Positions 35,455 through 43,970 of a stretch of 64,000 nucleotides of DNA are shown piece by piece. The translations under genes were made by a program, and so were the position numbers. The notes below the pieces were generated by a model. The model searched no databases. It worked only from the letters and a program-made list of their open reading frames with translations, and was not told the origin of the DNA. Numbering within the stretch: position 1 is the stretch's first letter; each line of letters begins with the position of its first letter. Source of the DNA: Faecalibacterium taiwanense (GTDB lineage: Bacteria; Bacillota; Clostridia; Oscillospirales; Ruminococcaceae); assembly GCF_036632915.2 (NCBI RefSeq), contig NZ_CP155552.1:682001-746000 (forward strand). Direction: 5' to 3'.

Positions 35455-35545
35455 GAGAGTTGAACCATTTTTTGTCTGGTATATCAGAAAAAACCGGATC
35501 ACAGAGGTGGAAAGCGATGAACAGACAGACCGGTGCGCCAGAGCC

Positions 35546-36763
35546 TTACCCGAACAGGCTCTTTGTGTTGTGCATATAGACCGACAGCACAAGCCCCACG
35601 CAGATATACAGCATCAGCACCGAGCTGCCGCCCGCAGAATAAAAGGGCAGGGTGACGCCGATGACCGGCAGCACCCGCAGGTTCATGCCTACATTCACGG
35701 CGATCTGAGCCATCAGGGCGCCGCCGATGCCGGCGCAGATATAGCTGCCCAGCAGATCCTCGCTGCGCGCACCGGTGGCAAAGGTCTTGATCACCAGTGC
35801 CAGCAGTGCCCCCAGCACGATGCACAGGCCCACAAAGCCAATGACATTGCCCATCCAGCTGAGAATAAAGTCGTTGTGGGCATTGGGCACGCTGTAGTAC
35901 CGGCCGCTGAACAGGCCGTTGCCGAAGATGCCGCCGGAGCCGATGGCGATCTCGCCGCGCTGCTGCTGATAGATGATGTTTTTCCAGGTGGCTTCGTTGG
36001 GTGCCCAGCCGGTGGAATTCTCCGGGTCGATAACGGCCAGAATGCGGTACCACTGGTAGCCCTTGCCGATCTTATCGCTGAAAAAGGCAAACGCCGCCGC
36101 CACGGCCACAGCTGCTGCCGAGATGGCACCGATGATATACTTCCAGCTCAGGCCCGCTGCAAACATCATGCAGCAGCCGATGATGGCGTAGATGATGGCG
36201 GTGCCGTCGTCGCCCTGAATGTGGATGATAAGGATGGGCACGGCCAGATGCAGCAGAAGCTTTACCAGCTCCTTTGGCTCGTTGATGCGGCTGCGCACAT
36301 TGTTCAGGTGCATGGCAAAGGTAAGGATAAAGCTGATCTTTGCCAGCTCCGTGGGCTGGAAGGTAAAGCCGCCCAGCTTGTACCAGGAGTAGTTGTCGGT
36401 GTCACCGGCGTTGAAGCCGATGGTCAGCGGGCCGATGGCCACATTGCGGATGAACAGCGTGGGCAGCACCAGACCCCATGTCAGGGCTACATGCACCGGC
36501 CACACCTTGACAAGGCTGCGGTAGTCGATGCAGGAGAGCAGCAGCGCAATCACGATGCCAAGCACCGCCGCACCGGCCTGCACCAGCGCGCGGCGGTAAT
36601 CGCCGATGCCGGTAATGGCACCAGTGATCTCGTCCGTGGCAAAACCGTTGCCCTGCTTTGCGGCCCAGGAGGCAAGAGCCACCACCGCCATGGTGCTGCT
36701 GAAGATGCACAGCAGCAGATAGATCTTATCTGTTCGTTTAAAATATTGTCGAATGCTTTCCAA
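35546..36763 (-). CDS. rodA: RodA/FtsW-family (SEDS) cell-wall polymerase
   Basis: 405 residues if it starts at TTG 36763, which is preceded by AAGGTGG at good spacing. The ATG at 36826 lies upstream of that site. About ten membrane segments are present. SEDS signatures: the GGFTFQPTELAKISFIL stretch, HIQGDDGTAIIYA, and PVIGVTLPFYSAGGSSVLMLYICVGLVLS near the C-terminus. It polymerises glycan strands from lipid II for elongation. The soluble loop between the later helices (AVIDPENSTGWAPNEATWKNIIYQQQRGEIAIGSGG) is typical. No paired PBP2 gene is nearby. Confidence 0.9.
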   Translation of the reverse strand: MESIRQYFKRTDKIYLLLCIFSSTMAVVALASWAAKQGNGFATDEITGAITGIGDYRRALVQAGAAVLGIVIALLLSCIDYRSLVKVWPVHVALTWGLVLPTLFIRNVAIGPLTIGFNAGDTDNYSWYKLGGFTFQPTELAKISFILTFAMHLNNVRSRINEPKELVKLLLHLAVPILIIHIQGDDGTAIIYAIIGCCMMFAAGLSWKYIIGAISAAAVAVAAAFAFFSDKIGKGYQWYRILAVIDPENSTGWAPNEATWKNIIYQQQRGEIAIGSGGIFGNGLFSGRYYSVPNAHNDFILSWMGNVIGFVGLCIVLGALLALVIKTFATGARSEDLLGSYICAGIGGALMAQIAVNVGMNLRVLPVIGVTLPFYSAGGSSVLMLYICVGLVLSVYMHNTKSLFG

Positions 36764-36839
36764 GAAAGCACCACCTTTCGTTCCCAGATACACACCGGGT
36801 TTTGCCGCTGCAGCGGGCAATACCAACCCAGTTTATCCT

Positions 36840-36868
36840 ATTATACACAGCCTGCACACCGTTTGCAA
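36840..36868 (-). promoter_or_regulatory. Promoter of rodA
   Basis: Minus strand TTGCAA, 17 bases, TATAAT. Confidence 0.7.
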
Positions 36869-36908
36869 TCCACCGGGTGTGACAGCTTTGCAAAATCCGC
36901 ACGAATGC

Positions 36909-36937
36909 TTGACAAAGCAGACCGCACCATCTACAAT
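36909..36937 (+). promoter_or_regulatory. Promoter of the secreted clan-CD-like gene
   Basis: TTGACA (36909-36914), 17 bases, TACAAT (36932-36937), divergent from rodA. Confidence 0.75.
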
Positions 36938-37059
36938 GAAGGTGCAGCAGAAAGCTCCTTTGCAGAGCGCCTGCCGCGCAAAGAAAATGGCAGGAAGATG
37001 CCTGCTGGGAAAGGGCGGCGTGCCGCATTGGGCGGCAGATATGCCCGGAGGAAATGGGA

Positions 37060-38235
37060 ATGGAACACGATATGCTCCGCCGTTTTGGGTGTGCACTGTG
37101 CGCTCTGGCTTTCGCGCTCACAGCGCTGCCCACAGCGGCTTTTGCACAGCAGCCGGAAGAACAGGCGGCTGTGCAGCAGAGCCTTTCGGCCACAGATGTG
37201 CGCGAGATGCAGCAGGCAGATGCTGCTGTGACCGCACTGACCGGAGGCAGCGACTATGCACAGATGACCGAGGACGAGCGCACAGATGCTGCTTTGCAGC
37301 AGCTGGATGCGCTGACCGCACAGGGCCTTGTGAAGCAGGGGTCTGTCTACACCGATGCCGAAAACGGCATGATCAGCTTTACCTACAGCTGCGGCGCGCT
37401 GGGCGGCATCTTGCTTACCGACCCGGAGGAGGAGAACACCGCAGCCCTGCCGGAGCTGGACAAGAGCCAGCTGCAGGAGCTGGCAGAGAACAAGCGGGTG
37501 GGCACGGCGGCGATCTATTATGCGTTTGACAACACGATCAACAGCACCCGCTACCCGTATTATGCCTACATGCAGACCTATTGGGATTCGGTGGGCCTGC
37601 AGACGGATCTGGATACCACCGTTACCGTATCCGACCTGCGCAGGATGGGCCGCTACGACCTGTGCATCCTGAGCACCCACGGCGCGTACTACACCTATGA
37701 ATACGGCTGGCTGTTCAAAAAGACTACCACGGAACCGCTGATCCTGCTGACCGAGAGATCGGATTTCTGGAGCGATCTGCGCTATGGCTTTGACCTGCTG
37801 GCCCACCGCGTGGTCAAGGTGAACGGTATGTATGCCGTCAACGGCGATTTCTTCCGCAGTGCCTACCGCGGCAATGGCATCGTGCTCAGCGAGACCTGCG
37901 AGTTCTACGGCAAGAACGGCCATGTGGACACCTCTATGGCAGACGGCCTGCTGGCAGGCGGTGCCAAGGCGGTGATGGGCTATGTGAACAATGTCTACTC
38001 GGTGTATTCCCGCAGTATGCTGTGGGCCGCTGTAAACCGGATGATCGAGGGCGAAACGCTGGAACAGGCCGTGGACTATGCCAAGAGCATCTACGGCACC
38101 GATGATATCATCTGGTACAACGAGCAGGGCGGCAGACGGTCCCATGCGGCGGCATCCTATGCGATGCTCAGCGGAGACCGAAGCGCTGCACTGCCCAACC
38201 CCTACACGGCAGCGGATGTGGATGCGGCGGCGTAA
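37060..38235 (+). CDS. Secreted protein with caspase/clostripain-like His-Cys pair
   Basis: ATG 37060 is favoured because GGAGG lies 8 bases upstream; ATG 37054 is too close. Signal peptide to about TAAFAQQ, then an acidic Gln/Ala/Glu-rich region (residues about 30-90). The second half has two hydrophobic-strand motifs: YDLCILSTHGAYY and NGIVLSETCEFYG. A strand followed by HG and, about 80 residues later, a strand ending in Cys is the catalytic arrangement of clan CD cysteine peptidases (clostripain, gingipain, caspase). GGAKAVMGYVNNVYS after it is also common there. The family is not confirmed; a peptidase role is inference. Confidence 0.68.
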   Translation: MEHDMLRRFGCALCALAFALTALPTAAFAQQPEEQAAVQQSLSATDVREMQQADAAVTALTGGSDYAQMTEDERTDAALQQLDALTAQGLVKQGSVYTDAENGMISFTYSCGALGGILLTDPEEENTAALPELDKSQLQELAENKRVGTAAIYYAFDNTINSTRYPYYAYMQTYWDSVGLQTDLDTTVTVSDLRRMGRYDLCILSTHGAYYTYEYGWLFKKTTTEPLILLTERSDFWSDLRYGFDLLAHRVVKVNGMYAVNGDFFRSAYRGNGIVLSETCEFYGKNGHVDTSMADGLLAGGAKAVMGYVNNVYSVYSRSMLWAAVNRMIEGETLEQAVDYAKSIYGTDDIIWYNEQGGRRSHAAASYAMLSGDRSAALPNPYTAADVDAAA

Positions 38236-38280
38236 GCAACACACGGCATTGCACTTTTGCACAAAGTATATTATACTAAA

Positions 38281-38310
38281 GGACGGCAGAGCATTCTGCC
38301 GTCCCTTTTG
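38281..38310 (+). terminator. Terminator after the clan-CD-like gene
   Basis: GGACGGCAGA (38281-38290) pairs with TCTGCCGTCC (38295-38304), then CTTTT. Confidence 0.7.
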
Positions 38311-38333
38311 CTTTATAAAATGAGGTAAGCTTC

Positions 38334-38759
38334 ATGTCAGAATATATCACCCACTCCCGCGCCGAGACGGTGGCGCTGGGTGCCCGTATGGCCGCAGTGC
38401 TGACACCGGGTTCGCTGGTTGCGTTCACCGGCGGGCTGGGCGCGGGCAAGACCGCTTTTACTGAGGGCCTTGCCGAGGGCCTTGGCTGCACCGACCCGGT
38501 GTCCAGCCCAACCTTTGCCATTGTGAACTACTACCGCGGCCCAAAGCCGCTGGCGCACTTTGACCTGTACCGTATTTCCACTGAGAACGACCTGTGTGCT
38601 GCAGGCTTTTACGATTATTTGGATCAGGGGGCCATTGTGGCAGCAGAGTGGAGCGAGAACTTTGCAGACCTGCTGGCACTGGAAAACCCCATCCGGGTGG
38701 ACATCCAGCGCGTGGACGAGAACACCCGCAGAATCACCATTGAGGGGGTAACGCTATGA
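38334..38759 (+). CDS. tsaE: tRNA t6A biosynthesis ATPase TsaE
   Basis: 141 residues. Walker A GGLGAGKTAF (33-42), SSPTFAIVNYY and the DLYR motif (HFDLYRIS), then EWSEN. It regulates the TsaB-TsaD complex in t6A37 formation. Overlaps tsaB by ATGA. Confidence 0.95.
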   Translation: MSEYITHSRAETVALGARMAAVLTPGSLVAFTGGLGAGKTAFTEGLAEGLGCTDPVSSPTFAIVNYYRGPKPLAHFDLYRISTENDLCAAGFYDYLDQGAIVAAEWSENFADLLALENPIRVDIQRVDENTRRITIEGVTL

Positions 38760-39484
38760 ACATCTTAGCTGTGGATACAGCGGGCAAAACGGCTGGTGTG
38801 GCTCTTTCGCAGGGTGACCGCCTGCTGTACGAGGTGTATCTGGACGCAGGCATGACCCACAGCGAAACGCTGATGCCCATGATCGACACCTGCCTGAAGA
38901 TGTGCGGCATGACCTGTGCAGATATTGACTTGTACGGTGTCAACGCAGGCCCCGGCAGTTTTACCGGGCTGCGCATCGGTCTGGCGGCGGTCAAGGGTCT
39001 GGCCTTCCCGCGGGAAACGCTGTGCGCACCGGTCTCCACGCTGGAAGCACTGGCCGCAGCCCACACGGGCGAGGGCACCGTGCTGTGCGCACTGGATGCC
39101 CGCCGTGCGCAGGTATACAGTGCCGCGTTCGACCTTGCCACCCACAGCCGCCTGCTGGAAGACGATGCCCGGGCGGTGGCAGATCTGGCCGATTTTGTAG
39201 AAAATTGCAAAAAGCCCCTGTTTTTTGTTGGTGATGGCACATCTCTGTGCTATAATGAATACGGCAGTGTGCCGGGCGTGCTGCAGGCACCTGCGGCCCT
39301 GCGCGGCGGGCGTGCTGCTGCAGTGGCCCTTGTGGCAAAGCAGATGGCCGAAGCCGGAAAGGCTGTGCTGCCGGAGGCTCTGCTGCCGGACTACCACCGC
39401 CTGAGTCAGGCCGAGCGGGAGCGCGCAGAGCGCCTTGCAGCAGAAGCTGCAGCCAATGCCGCCCAAAACAAGGAGCAGGCATAA
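38756..39484 (+). CDS. tsaB: tRNA t6A biosynthesis protein TsaB
   Basis: 242 residues, ASKHA fold: ILAVDTAGKTAGVALSQGD, THSETLMPMID and VNAGPGSFTGLRIGLAAVKGLAF. No metal-binding HxxxH is present, as expected for TsaB rather than TsaD. It ends with an Ala/Glu-rich helix. tsaD and a RimI-like gene, often next, are absent; rpiB follows instead after 33 bases. Confidence 0.95.
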   Translation: MNILAVDTAGKTAGVALSQGDRLLYEVYLDAGMTHSETLMPMIDTCLKMCGMTCADIDLYGVNAGPGSFTGLRIGLAAVKGLAFPRETLCAPVSTLEALAAAHTGEGTVLCALDARRAQVYSAAFDLATHSRLLEDDARAVADLADFVENCKKPLFFVGDGTSLCYNEYGSVPGVLQAPAALRGGRAAAVALVAKQMAEAGKAVLPEALLPDYHRLSQAERERAERLAAEAAANAAQNKEQA

Positions 39485-39517
39485 AACCCTGCGTGACTGA
39501 GAGAAAGGAACATTTCC

Positions 39518-39964
39518 ATGGCAAAACCCATTGCACTGGCCGCTGACCACGGCGGATTTGAATTGAAAGAAGCTGTCAAGGCGCATCTGAAGGAGCTGGG
39601 GCTGGAATACATCGATTTTGGCACCCATAGCACCGACAGCGTGGATTACCCTGATATGGCCGTGCCCGCCTGCGATGCAGTTGTGAGCGGCGAGTGCAGC
39701 AAGGCACTGCTGTTCTGTGGCACCGGCGTGGGCATCAGCATGGCAGCAAACAAGATCAAGGGCATTCGTGCCTGCTGCTGCTCTGACAGCTTCAGCTGCG
39801 AGTATACCCGCCGCCACAACGATGCCAATGCTCTGTGCATGGGCGGCCGCGTGGTCGGCCCCGGCCTTGCCTGCCAGCTGGTGGATCTCTTCCTGAATAC
39901 GGAGTTTGAGGGCGGCCGCCATCAGCGCCGCATCGACAAGCTGACCGCACTGGAGAACCGCTGA
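39518..39964 (+). CDS. rpiB: Ribose-5-phosphate isomerase B
   Basis: 148 residues. LAADHGGFELK, DFGTHSTDSVDYPD, LLFCGTGVGISMAANKIKGIRA with the catalytic Cys, and HNDANALCMGGR. This is the RpiB/LacAB fold; interconverts ribose-5-P and ribulose-5-P. AGAAAGGAAC ribosome site. Sugar isomerases acting on allose-6-P are an alternative by family. Confidence 0.93.
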   Translation: MAKPIALAADHGGFELKEAVKAHLKELGLEYIDFGTHSTDSVDYPDMAVPACDAVVSGECSKALLFCGTGVGISMAANKIKGIRACCCSDSFSCEYTRRHNDANALCMGGRVVGPGLACQLVDLFLNTEFEGGRHQRRIDKLTALENR

Positions 39965-40049
39965 TCATGGCGAAGCGTATGCGGAGCTGTTTTAAATCGT
40001 AATCTTGGACCCGATAGAGTTATCTATTTAAAATAAGGAGCGTGTTTTT

Positions 40050-40676
40050 ATGACCCCGATGATCGTTGAGCATCCGCTGCTGCAGCACAAGCTGAGCATT
40101 CTGCGCAACAAGCAGACCGGCACCAAGGAGTTCCGTGACCTCGTTGGCGAGATCGCGACCCTGCTGTGCTACGAAGCTACCCGTGACCTGCCTCTGGAAG
40201 AGGTGGAGATCGAGACGCCCATCACCATGGCAAAGACCAAGGTGCTGGCTGGCCGCAAGCTGGCTCTGGTGCCCATCCTGCGCGCAGGCATGGGTATGCT
40301 GGACGGTATGCTGACCCTGTTGCCCGCTGCAAAGGTGGGCTTCATCGGCCTGTACCGCGACGAGGAGACCCTGCAGCCCGTGGAGTACTTCTGCAAGCTG
40401 CCGCAGGATATTGCAGAGCGTGACGTTCTGGTTCTGGACCCGATGCTGGCTACCGGCGGCAGCGCCATCGATGCCATCACCCAGATCAAGAAGCATGGCG
40501 CAAAGCGCATCAAGTTCATCGGCCTGATCGCCGCTCCGGAAGGCATCAAGGCCCTGCACGAGGCACACCCTGATGTGGACATCTACCTCGGCGCAGAGGA
40601 TGACCACCTGAACGAGAACGGCTATATCGTTCCCGGTCTGGGCGACGCAGGCGACCGCATCTACGGCACCAAGTAA
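40050..40676 (+). CDS. upp: Uracil phosphoribosyltransferase
   Basis: 208 residues. [40 protein letters not shown], the PRPP loop [18 protein letters not shown] and a C-terminal [17 protein letters not shown] that binds uracil. Salvages uracil to UMP. TAAGGAG site before the ATG. Monocistronic by the terminator behind it. Confidence 0.97.
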   Translation: MTPMIVEHPLLQHKLSILRNKQTGTKEFRDLVGEIATLLCYEATRDLPLEEVEIETPITMAKTKVLAGRKLALVPILRAGMGMLDGMLTLLPAAKVGFIGLYRDEETLQPVEYFCKLPQDIAERDVLVLDPMLATGGSAIDAITQIKKHGAKRIKFIGLIAAPEGIKALHEAHPDVDIYLGAEDDHLNENGYIVPGLGDAGDRIYGTK

Positions 40677-40691
40677 GAAACTGTATCACGG

Positions 40692-40721
40692 AAGGGCAGC
40701 TGGGAACAGCTGCTCTTTTTT
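40692..40721 (+). terminator. Terminator of upp
   Basis: GGGCAGCTG pairs with CAGCTGCTC, followed by T6. Confidence 0.8.
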
Positions 40722-40730
40722 GTGCAGACG

Positions 40731-40762
40731 AAAAGGGGAACGACGGCTGTCGTTCCCCTTTG
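40731..40762 (-). terminator. Terminator of the leu operon
   Basis: AAAGGGGAACG (40732-40742) pairs with CGTTCCCCTTT (40751-40761). It lies directly after leuB on the minus strand. Confidence 0.8.
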
Positions 40763-40778
40763 TGCGTTATGGAAAAAC

Positions 40779-41852
40779 TCAGATCTCGGCCAGAATGGCA
40801 TCGCCCATGGCGGTGCAGCCAAGGCAGGTGCAGCCCTCGCTCATGTTGTCGGCGGTGCGCAGGCCCTTGTCCAGCACCTTGTTCACGGCGGTCTCAATGG
40901 CATCGGCCTCCTCGGCCATGCCGAAGGAGTAGCGCAGCATCATGGCGGCAGACAGAATGCAGGCGGTGGGGTTCACGATGTCTTTGCCCGCAATATCTGG
41001 GGCCGAGCCGTGGATGGGCTCGTACAGGCCGCGGGTGCCGTCGCCCAGAGAGGAGGACGGGATCATGCCGATGGAGCCGGTGATCATGGAAGCCTCGTCC
41101 GACAGGATGTCGCCGAACATGTTCTCGGTAACGATCACGTCGAACTGGGCGGGGTTCTTGACGATCTGCATGGCGCAGTTGTCCACGAACATCTCGCTGT
41201 ATTCCACATCCGGGTATTCGGCCTGCAGGCGGTGCATCACACTGCGCCACAGGCGGCTGGTGTCCAAAACGTTTGCCTTGTCCACGCAGCACAGTTTCTT
41301 GCGGCGCTTGCGTGCGGTCTCAAAGCCGATGCGGCCGATGCGCTCGATCTCGTGCTCCGCGTAGGGCATGGAGTCGATGGCCTGCTTCTCACCATTCTCG
41401 AGGGTGTGGGTCTCGTGATTGCCAAAGTATACGCCGCCGATCAGCTCACGCACGATGATGAAATCGATGCCCTGTGCCACGATCTCGGGCTTCAGGGGAC
41501 TGGCAGGAGCCAGCTGGGGCCAGATCTTGGCCGGGCGGTTGTTGGAGTACAGGCCCATGCCTGCACGCAGGCGCAGCAGACCCTTCTCCGGGCGCTGCTC
41601 ACCGGGCAGGCCCTCCCACTTGGGACCGCCCACGGCACCCAGCAGGACGCTGTCCGCGGCAAGGCACTTGTCCAGTTCGTGCTGGGGCAGCGGGTCGCCG
41701 TACTTGTCAATGGCTTCGCCGCCCATGGCAGCGTCGGTGTAGTGGAAGGTGTGGCCGTACTTTTCGGCCACCTTGTCAAGCACGCGGATGGTCTGCTTGA
41801 CGATCTCCGGGCTGGAGCAGTCGCCCCAGATGACAGCAATGTTTTTTTCCAT
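40779..41852 (-). CDS. leuB: 3-isopropylmalate dehydrogenase
   Basis: 357 residues from ATG 41852 (GGAG upstream). VIWGDCSSPEIV at the N-terminus departs from the usual GDGIGPE, retaining only G-D and P-E. The rest is canonical: LLGAVGGPKW, RAGMGLYSNNRPAK, IIVRELIGGVYFG, the catalytic Lys-Ala-Asn (DKANVL) and ITENMFGDILSDEASM-type motif (VTENMFGD). NAD-dependent oxidative decarboxylation in leucine synthesis. Last gene of the leu operon, separated from leuD by a palindromic element. Confidence 0.95.
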   Translation of the reverse strand: MEKNIAVIWGDCSSPEIVKQTIRVLDKVAEKYGHTFHYTDAAMGGEAIDKYGDPLPQHELDKCLAADSVLLGAVGGPKWEGLPGEQRPEKGLLRLRAGMGLYSNNRPAKIWPQLAPASPLKPEIVAQGIDFIIVRELIGGVYFGNHETHTLENGEKQAIDSMPYAEHEIERIGRIGFETARKRRKKLCCVDKANVLDTSRLWRSVMHRLQAEYPDVEYSEMFVDNCAMQIVKNPAQFDVIVTENMFGDILSDEASMITGSIGMIPSSSLGDGTRGLYEPIHGSAPDIAGKDIVNPTACILSAAMMLRYSFGMAEEADAIETAVNKVLDKGLRTADNMSEGCTCLGCTAMGDAILAEI

Positions 41853-41876
41853 TGGGAAACTCCTTCTATCGGTTTG

Positions 41877-42039
41877 AACCCTCTCAGTCAATGCCTGCGG
41901 CATTGCCAGCTCCCCCGAAGGGGGAGCTTTTCAGGCGGGTAAGATATTGTTCGTTGTTTATCCTAGAAGAAAATACATTCGGGAAGATGGCAAAAAGCTC
42001 GCCCTTTGGGAGAGCTGGCGCGAAGCGCCTGAGAGGGTT
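41877..42039. repeat. Palindromic element copy 3 (leuD-leuB spacer)
   Basis: 163 bp from AACCCTCTC to GAGAGGGTT, the longest copy. Both halves are the AGCTCCCCC or AGCTCGCCC type. Its right terminus supplies the first two bases (TT) of TTA at 42038-42040, the reverse complement of the leuD stop. Confidence 0.75.
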
Positions 42040-42529
42040 ACTGCTGCTTCGCCTTGATGGACTTCATCAGTCCACCGGCGGAGATGATCTCCTGAATGAA
42101 CGGCGGGAAGGGCTCGGCATGGAACACCTTGCCGTTGGTCTCGTCGGTAATGACGCCGGTGTCAAAGTCCACGCTCACGGTATCGCCTGCGTTGATGGCA
42201 TCCACAGCCTCCGGGCACTCCATGATGGGCAGACCGATGTTGATGCTGTTGCGGTAGAAGATGCGGGCAAAGCTCTTGGCGATCACGACCGAGATGCCGG
42301 CGGTCTTGATGCACAGCGGTGCGTGCTCACGGGAGGAGCCGCAGCCGAAGTTCCAGCCGCCCACCATGATGTCGCCGTCCTTCACCTTCTTGACGAAGTC
42401 CTTGTCGATGTCCTCCATGCAGTGGCTGGCCAGCTCTTTGGCATCCTGCGTGTTCAGGTGGCGGGCCGGGATGATGACATCGGTATCCACGTTGTCCGGG
42501 TATTTGAAAACAGAACCTTTTGCGTTCAT
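42038..42529 (-). CDS. leuD: 3-isopropylmalate dehydratase small subunit
   Basis: 163 residues, the short archaeal/Clostridia-type Leu[29 protein letters not shown] and [14 protein letters not shown]. Forms the isomerase with LeuC. AAAGGAGCACAACA ribosome site. 18 bases downstream of leuC. The stop codon lies at the edge of a palindromic element, so that insertion may have trimmed the C-terminus. Confidence 0.96.
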   Translation of the reverse strand: MNAKGSVFKYPDNVDTDVIIPARHLNTQDAKELASHCMEDIDKDFVKKVKDGDIMVGGWNFGCGSSREHAPLCIKTAGISVVIAKSFARIFYRNSINIGLPIMECPEAVDAINAGDTVSVDFDTGVITDETNGKVFHAEPFPPFIQEIISAGGLMKSIKAKQQ

Positions 42530-42547
42530 TGTTGTGCTCCTTTCCGA

Positions 42548-43807
42548 TCAGACCGTGCGGGGGTCGGTGATGCAGCCGGTCAGTGCGCTGGCGGCGGCGG
42601 TGGCGGGAGAAGCAAGGTAGACCTCGCTCTTCACATGGCCCATGCGGCCCACAAAGTTGCGGTTTGTGGTGGAAACGCAGCGCTCGCCCTCGGCCAGAAT
42701 GCCCATGTAGCCGCCCAGACAGGGGCCGCAGGTGGGGGTGGACACGATGCAGCCTGCATCAATAAAGGCGGTGGTCCAGCCGCGCAGGATGCATTCCTTG
42801 TAAACGGCCATGGTGGCGGGGATGATGATGCCGCGCACGCCCTTGGCAATGTGCTTGCCCTTGAGCACGTTGTAGGCGGCTTCCATGTCCTCCAGACGGC
42901 CGTTGGTGCAGCTGCCGATCACTACCTGATCGATCTTGATGTCCTTGCCCTCGCTGGCAAGGTGGGTGTTCTCGGGCAGGTGGGGGTAGCTGACGGTGGG
43001 TTCCAGCTTGTCCAGATCGATCTCAATGGTCTTTTCGTACTCGGCATCCGGGTCGGCCTCAAAGAACACCGGCTCACGCTGGCTGCGGCCCTTGAGGTAG
43101 CTGCGGGTCACATTGTCCACAGGGAAGATGCCGTTCTTGGCACCGGCTTCGATGGCCATGTTGCAGATGCACAGGCGGTCGTCCATCGTCAAGCTGGCAA
43201 CGCCCGGGCCGGTGAACTCCATGGATTTGTACAGCGCACCGTCCACACCGATCATGCCGATGATGTGCAGGATCAGGTCCTTGCCGGAGACGCGGGGGCC
43301 GAACTTGCCCTTGAGCACGAACTTGATGGCAGAGGGCACCTTGAACCATGCCATGCCGGTGGCCATGCCGGCAGCCATATCGGTGGAGCCGACACCGGTG
43401 GAGAAGGCACCCAGTGCACCATAGGTGCAGGTGTGGCTGTCCGCACCGATCACGCAGTCGCCTGCGGTCACGATGCCTTTTTCCGGCAGCAGAGCGTGCT
43501 CAATGCCCATCTGGCCCACATCGTAGAAGTTGAGGATATCGTATTTGTTGGCGAACTCGCGGCACTGCTTGGACTGGGTGGCGCTCTTGATGTCCTTGTT
43601 GGGCACAAAGTGGTCCAGCACAATGGCAATGTGCTCTTTGTCGAACACACCGTCAAAACCGGCCTTTTCAAACTCGTTGATGGCAACCGGGGTGGTGATG
43701 TCGTTGCCCAGCACGATGTCCAGCTTTGCATTGATGAGCTGGCCTGCCTTGACCTCGGCAAGACCGGCATGTGCGGCAAGAATTTTCTGCGTCAGGGTCA
43801 TTCCCAT
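42548..43807 (-). CDS. leuC: 3-isopropylmalate dehydratase large subunit
   Basis: 419 residues, the short type pairing with the 163-residue Leu[51 protein letters not shown] and [16 protein letters not shown] supply the [4Fe-4S] cysteines. Converts 2- to 3-isopropylmalate. AAAAGGAGAG site before ATG 43807. A palindromic element separates it from leuA. Confidence 0.96.
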   Translation of the reverse strand: MGMTLTQKILAAHAGLAEVKAGQLINAKLDIVLGNDITTPVAINEFEKAGFDGVFDKEHIAIVLDHFVPNKDIKSATQSKQCREFANKYDILNFYDVGQMGIEHALLPEKGIVTAGDCVIGADSHTCTYGALGAFSTGVGSTDMAAGMATGMAWFKVPSAIKFVLKGKFGPRVSGKDLILHIIGMIGVDGALYKSMEFTGPGVASLTMDDRLCICNMAIEAGAKNGIFPVDNVTRSYLKGRSQREPVFFEADPDAEYEKTIEIDLDKLEPTVSYPHLPENTHLASEGKDIKIDQVVIGSCTNGRLEDMEAAYNVLKGKHIAKGVRGIIIPATMAVYKECILRGWTTAFIDAGCIVSTPTCGPCLGGYMGILAEGERCVSTTNRNFVGRMGHVKSEVYLASPATAAASALTGCITDPRTV

Positions 43808-43836
43808 GATGGTACTCTCCTTTTATCTGTTGGTAG

Positions 43837-43968
43837 AACTCCTTCAGGCACGGCTTGCGCCGTTCCAGCTCCCTCAAGGAGGGAGCCTCTGGCGAAACGG
43901 GAAACTTTTCCGCACTGCCAGGGGCCCCATCTCCGAGGGGGCTGTCTGCGAAGCAGACTGGGGGAGTT
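43837..43968. repeat. Palindromic element copy 4 (leuA-leuC spacer)
   Basis: 132 bp, more diverged: ends AACTCCTTCAG and CTGGGGGAGTT, with CAGCTCCCTC/GAGGGAGCC and GTCTGC/GCAGAC hairpins inside. It begins two bases after the leuA stop codon. Confidence 0.65.
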
Positions 43969-43970
43969 CT

